From an uncultured Bermanella sp. (GTDB taxonomy: Bacteria; Pseudomonadota; Gammaproteobacteria; Pseudomonadales; Oceanobacteraceae): DNA of 37,621 nt. The translations under genes and the position numbers were made by a program. Below the pieces are notes generated by a model. It saw only the letters and a list, made by a program, of their open reading frames with translations. It did no database searches and was not told where the DNA came from. The stretch covers positions 1-37,621 of the forward strand of contig CAJXRF010000056.1 of NCBI GenBank assembly GCA_913058575.1, in the 5' to 3' direction. Positions 34,030-37,621 of this stretch are shown piece by piece. The first letter of the stretch is position 1. Every line of letters starts with the position of its first letter.

Positions 34030-35916
34030 CTAAGCAGATTTCTTTAAGATGGCATGATATTTTTTTAAATAGATAAGTAACTGACTAAGCGCAGCAGGCG
34101 TAACACCTTGAATTCGACTAGCGCTACCTAGGGTTTCAGGCCTAAGCTCGGTGAGTTTTTGAACGATCTCGTTACTTAACCCGCCTACTTTTGAGTAATC
34201 TAAATCGGTCGGTAACAGGGTGTTTTCATAGCGACGCATTTGTTCAATTTCTTCAAGCTGGCGCACAATATAACCTTCATATTTTGCGGCTATTTCCACT
34301 TGCTCGGCCACACGGGGGTCTTCTACGGATTGACCTTTTAAATCGCCAATGTGTTTATATTGAATTTCGGGGCGCTTCAGTAAATCCATTAAGCTGTATT
34401 CACGGCTTAGGGGAACCTTGACTAGTTCATCTAACTGCTTAGATTCTTCACTATTAGGTTGAACCCAAGTGCTCTTTAAACGTTGTGTTTCTAGCTCTAT
34501 GGCTTCTTTTTTCTTACTAAAAGCCGCCCAACGCTCATCGCCCACTAAACCTAGTTCACGGCCTATTTCGGTTAAGCGTAAATCGGCGTTATCTTCACGT
34601 AAAATTAAACGGTATTCGGCGCGGCTGGTAAACATACGGTAGGGCTCTTTGGTACCCATGGTAATCAGGTCGTCTACTAGTACGCCTAAATAAGCTTCAT
34701 CACGGCGAGGGTACCACGCGTCTTTTTCTAAACTTCTTAAGCCAGCATTAGTTCCTGCCAATAAACCCTGAGCACCTGCTTCTTCATAACCTGTGGTGCC
34801 GTTAATTTGTCCTGCGAAAAACAAACCATTCACAAATTTGGTTTCTAACGAGTGCTTTAAATCCTGTGGATTAAAATAATCGTATTCAATGGCATAACCA
34901 GGCTGAGTAATGTGAGCATTTTCAAAGCCCTTCATGGAGTGGATAAGGTCCATCTGTACATCAAATGGCAAACTGGTGCTGATGCCATTGGGGTATAACT
35001 CATGGGTGGATAACCCTTCGGGTTCTACAAATATTTGGTGAGAGTTTTTATCCGCAAACCTCATCACCTTGTCTTCAATAGACGGGCAATAGCGTGGGCC
35101 CACGCCTTCAATGACCCCAGTGTACATGGGGGAGCGATCTAATCCGGCACGAATAATATCGTGGGTTTTTTCATTGGTGTGAGTAATAAAGCATTCAATT
35201 TGCTGTGGATGATCATCAGTAGAACCCATAAAGGACATTACAGGGGTAATTTCATCTCCAGGCTGAGCCAGCATCACAGAAAAATCAACACTTCTGGCAT
35301 CAATACGGGCTGGGGTACCGGTTTTTAAACGGCCCACATTAAAGGGCATTTCACGTAAACGTTTTGCTAGCGCATTTGATGGCGGTGCGCCTACTCGGCC
35401 CCCTTGATGGTTTTCCAAACCAATGTGGATAACACCACCTAAAAAGGTACCAGTGGTTAATACCACTGAGTCGGCATATATTTTAATGCCCGCTTGAGTG
35501 ACCACGCCCTTAACTGTGTCGCCTTCTACAATTAAGTCGTCACAAGCTTGCTGGAAAAACTCTAAATTGGGCTGGTTTTCGACAATTTCACGAATAGCTG
35601 CTTTATACAAAGCACGGTCGGCCTGGGCACGAGTGGCACGCACAGCAGGACCTTTGCGACTATTAAGGGTACGAAATTGAATGCCGCCTTTATCGGTGGC
35701 GCGGGCCATGGCACCGTCTAATGCATCAATCTCTTTTACCAAATGAGATTTACCAATGCCGCCAATAGCTGGGTTACAAGACATGACCCCAACCGTTTCG
35801 ATAGAGTGTGTCAGTAATAGGGTCTTACACCCCATACGCGCAGCCGCTAAACAGGCTTCGGTACCGGCATGGCCGCCACCAATAACAATCACATCATAGC
35901 GTTTGGTAAAATCCAC
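34030..35916 (-). CDS. mnmG: tRNA uridine 5-carboxymethylaminomethyl modification enzyme MnmG
   Basis: The 628-residue flavoprotein starts at GTG ([22 protein letters not shown]) with AGGTGA ahead. It has the FAD motif GGGHAG and [23 protein letters not shown]. The second conserved block is [13 protein letters not shown], and [20 protein letters not shown] is the usual GidA signature. The C-terminal helical domain binds MnmE. With MnmE it modifies the wobble uridine of several tRNAs. The gene classically lies beside oriC in gammaproteobacteria. Confidence 0.98.
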   Translation of the reverse strand: MDFTKRYDVIVIGGGHAGTEACLAAARMGCKTLLLTHSIETVGVMSCNPAIGGIGKSHLVKEIDALDGAMARATDKGGIQFRTLNSRKGPAVRATRAQADRALYKAAIREIVENQPNLEFFQQACDDLIVEGDTVKGVVTQAGIKIYADSVVLTTGTFLGGVIHIGLENHQGGRVGAPPSNALAKRLREMPFNVGRLKTGTPARIDARSVDFSVMLAQPGDEITPVMSFMGSTDDHPQQIECFITHTNEKTHDIIRAGLDRSPMYTGVIEGVGPRYCPSIEDKVMRFADKNSHQIFVEPEGLSTHELYPNGISTSLPFDVQMDLIHSMKGFENAHITQPGYAIEYDYFNPQDLKHSLETKFVNGLFFAGQINGTTGYEEAGAQGLLAGTNAGLRSLEKDAWYPRRDEAYLGVLVDDLITMGTKEPYRMFTSRAEYRLILREDNADLRLTEIGRELGLVGDERWAAFSKKKEAIELETQRLKSTWVQPNSEESKQLDELVKVPLSREYSLMDLLKRPEIQYKHIGDLKGQSVEDPRVAEQVEIAAKYEGYIVRQLEEIEQMRRYENTLLPTDLDYSKVGGLSNEIVQKLTELRPETLGSASRIQGVTPAALSQLLIYLKKYHAILKKSA

Positions 35917-36189
35917 TCAACTCACCTTTTCAACTCTTTAAAATCAGAGACTGCATTCAAACTATTAACAAGTGACTGCTCACTTATTGTACAAAAATTC
36001 ACCAGGGCGGGCATTATATAGATAAATGCCACGGGATACAGGTTTAAACAGGTGGAAATTGAGGGTTTTAATAAGGAATTTACATTTCCTAAGGCTAGGC
36101 AGCCCTCAAAACATTAGCCTCGCCCTTCAAAATTCTAAAATAAGCATTTTAATGTTTAATAAAGCCAAGGCTCTAGCCTGAGAGCTAGG

Positions 36190-36676
36190 TTATTCACGTC
36201 TACTAAAACACTTACATGAATGTTTTTACTTTTGAATAGTTATTTTACCCACAACCCACTTTACTCAATACAAAAAAGCTAAATGCAGTTTTGCATAAGC
36301 TACCTAGTTTGAAGGCCAGAATCGACATGTTATACAGCTAATCCACAGCAAAATGCCTTTATTTAAACTTTTAAGTCAAACCTCTAAATTCGGACCAATT
36401 ACAAAAAATGGTCAATTAGAAGAATAACGTCATAATTTATTCAGTTATCAACAAGTCATGAAGTCCCCATATTTAGGGCTTTTACATAATTATTAACAAT
36501 TTAATTATGATTTATGCACACTCACTAACAGCTTACCCACAGGCCTATATTGTCTTAATAAATGTTCATAATTACGTTAAAAGTTAAAAATAAGCTGTTT
36601 ATTAAAAATAACTTTTCCCTATTTTATAGGCAGAATAATCCCAACTAGATGACAACTTACAAACAGGTTATTCATA
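36190..36676. other. Candidate chromosomal replication origin (oriC)
   Basis: The 856-base gap upstream of mnmG (35917-36772) has no gene and is very AT-rich. It holds several DnaA-box-like 9-mers on the plus strand. TTATGCACA at 36512-36520 is a full match to TTATNCACA. One-mismatch copies are TTATTCACG (36190), TTACCCACA (36245 and 36533), TAATCCACA (36339) and TTATCAACA (36445). A weaker TTATTCATA is at 36668. The stretch 36542-36640 is especially AT-rich and could be the unwinding element. Neighbouring mnmG, rsmG and parAB support the call. The remainder of the gap (35917-36189) shows nothing that I can name. Confidence 0.65.
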
Positions 36677-36772
36677 AAGCCCACAAGATAATTATTGAAT
36701 GAATTAAATCGCTGTTACTTATTTTTATTAATTGAAGCTAAGATAAAGCACCATCATTTTCAGGACGAAATT

Positions 36773-37621
36773 ATGCGGCCCTTAAATCATCAGTCTTTAG
36801 CCTTAAAAATATCTTTAATGATTGCGAGCGTATTTTTACTAGCCGCCTGTAGCACAGGGCCAAAAGATAAACCACTTACCCTACACATTTTTGAATGTGG
36901 AGAAATTGAAGTACGCGATGTGTCTTTATTTTCCCCAGGGGTAGATATTGGCGTTACCAAACAAATGGTCGATAGCTGTTATTTAATTCAGCACCCAAAA
37001 GGTTCGCTTATTTGGGATACCGGCCTGAATGACGCAATAGGCCCAGACGGAATTGAGAAATGGAAAGGGGCATTCTTTATGAAAGTGCCAAAAACCCTCA
37101 GTAGTCAGTTGGATGAAATAGGTGTTAAAGCGCAAGACATTGATTATTTAGGGGTGTCACACTTTCATAGCGATCACGTGGGTAACGCAAATTTATTTAA
37201 AAATTCAGCGCTAATTATTCAAAAAGAAGAGCATGATGCCGCCTTTAGCAATGACCCTAGTAAATTTGGTTTTGATAAAAGCCTTTATGAAAAAGTAAAC
37301 GCCCAAAAGATAATGGTGATTGAAGGTGATAAAGACGTCTTTGGAGATGGTTCGGTCGTCATTAAGCGCGCTATTGGCCATACACCTGGCCATCAGGTAC
37401 TTTTCGTTGATTTAAAAGAAACAGGGCCTGTAGTGCTCTCTGGTGACTTATATCACTTCACTAAAAACCGCACACACAAACGAGTGCCTTCATTTAATTT
37501 CGATAAAGAGAAAAGCCTTATTGCCATGGAAGGAATTGAACGTTTTATAAAAGAAACTGGTGCACAGTTATGGATACAACACGACAAAGAACAAAACCAA
37601 TCTCTTAAACACGCTCCTGAA
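36773..37621 (+). CDS. Metallo-beta-lactamase-fold lipoprotein, lactonase-like (partial)
   Basis: The gene is cut by the right edge of the window; 283 residues are visible. It starts with a lipoprotein signal (IASVFLLAAC, lipidated Cys about residue 26). The zinc site HFHSDH is at about residues 130-135, followed by GHTPGH, LSGDLYH and a late WIQHD. This is the order found in N-acyl homoserine lactonase-type metallo-beta-lactamase proteins (AiiA/AttM relatives), which open lactone rings; a lipidated, envelope-located version could act on extracellular signals. The exact substrate cannot be told. AGGA seven bases before the ATG supports the start. Confidence 0.8.
   Translation, partial: MRPLNHQSLALKISLMIASVFLLAACSTGPKDKPLTLHIFECGEIEVRDVSLFSPGVDIGVTKQMVDSCYLIQHPKGSLIWDTGLNDAIGPDGIEKWKGAFFMKVPKTLSSQLDEIGVKAQDIDYLGVSHFHSDHVGNANLFKNSALIIQKEEHDAAFSNDPSKFGFDKSLYEKVNAQKIMVIEGDKDVFGDGSVVIKRAIGHTPGHQVLFVDLKETGPVVLSGDLYHFTKNRTHKRVPSFNFDKEKSLIAMEGIERFIKETGAQLWIQHDKEQNQSLKHAPE

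Overview
The window looks like an origin-proximal piece of the chromosome of a marine gammaproteobacterium, most like the Oceanospirillales. The genus cannot be fixed from the sequence, and this placement rests on protein style and gene order only. The backbone is the familiar block mnmG-rsmG-parA-parB-atpIBEFHAGDC-glmU-glmS, read almost entirely on the minus strand. The roughly 0.85 kb AT-rich gap upstream of mnmG carries several DnaA-box-like 9-mers and is a good candidate for oriC. No rRNA, tRNA, CRISPR array, transposase or integrase was found.

Layout from left to right. Positions 44-5772 hold a periplasmic minimal DNA ligase (LigE type), a gamma-carbonic anhydrase-like protein, oligopeptidase A, a YheV-type zinc ribbon protein, a family 9 glycosyltransferase and a small exported AT-rich protein. 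Positions 5996-9303 hold glmS and glmU (UDP-GlcNAc synthesis), with a conserved attTn7-type sequence at the glmS end. Positions 9492-23635 hold an accessory block lying between glmU and the atp operon. Positions 23870-30932 hold the complete H+-translocating F1Fo ATP synthase operon. Positions 31255-35916 hold parB, parA, rsmG and mnmG. Positions 35917-36772 are the candidate origin, and a metallo-beta-lactamase-fold lipoprotein runs off the right edge.

The accessory block is the most interesting part. Its core is a complete beta-hydroxyaspartate cycle: divergent IclR regulator bhcR, then bhcA-bhcB-bhcC-bhcD. Together these convert two glyoxylate to one oxaloacetate without losing carbon. The cycle is flanked by a GlcG/HbpS-family protein, typical of glycolate loci, and by a protein of the PEP mutase/isocitrate lyase superfamily that most resembles oxaloacetate decarboxylase. 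The second protein suggests an exit from the cycle's product to pyruvate. Possible regulator sites sit in the bhcR-bhcA gap, and strong hairpins lie in two intercistronic gaps.

The same block carries a second, orphan ATP synthase epsilon gene; a TrmB-like regulator with repeated TGTCA-N9-TGACA sites in the glmU-facing promoter region; and a chemoreceptor with a substrate-binding-protein domain fused to its cytoplasmic C-terminus, next to a convergent exported paralogue of that domain. It also carries a tiny lipoprotein gene overlapping a secreted coiled-coil protein gene, and an outer-membrane barrel candidate.
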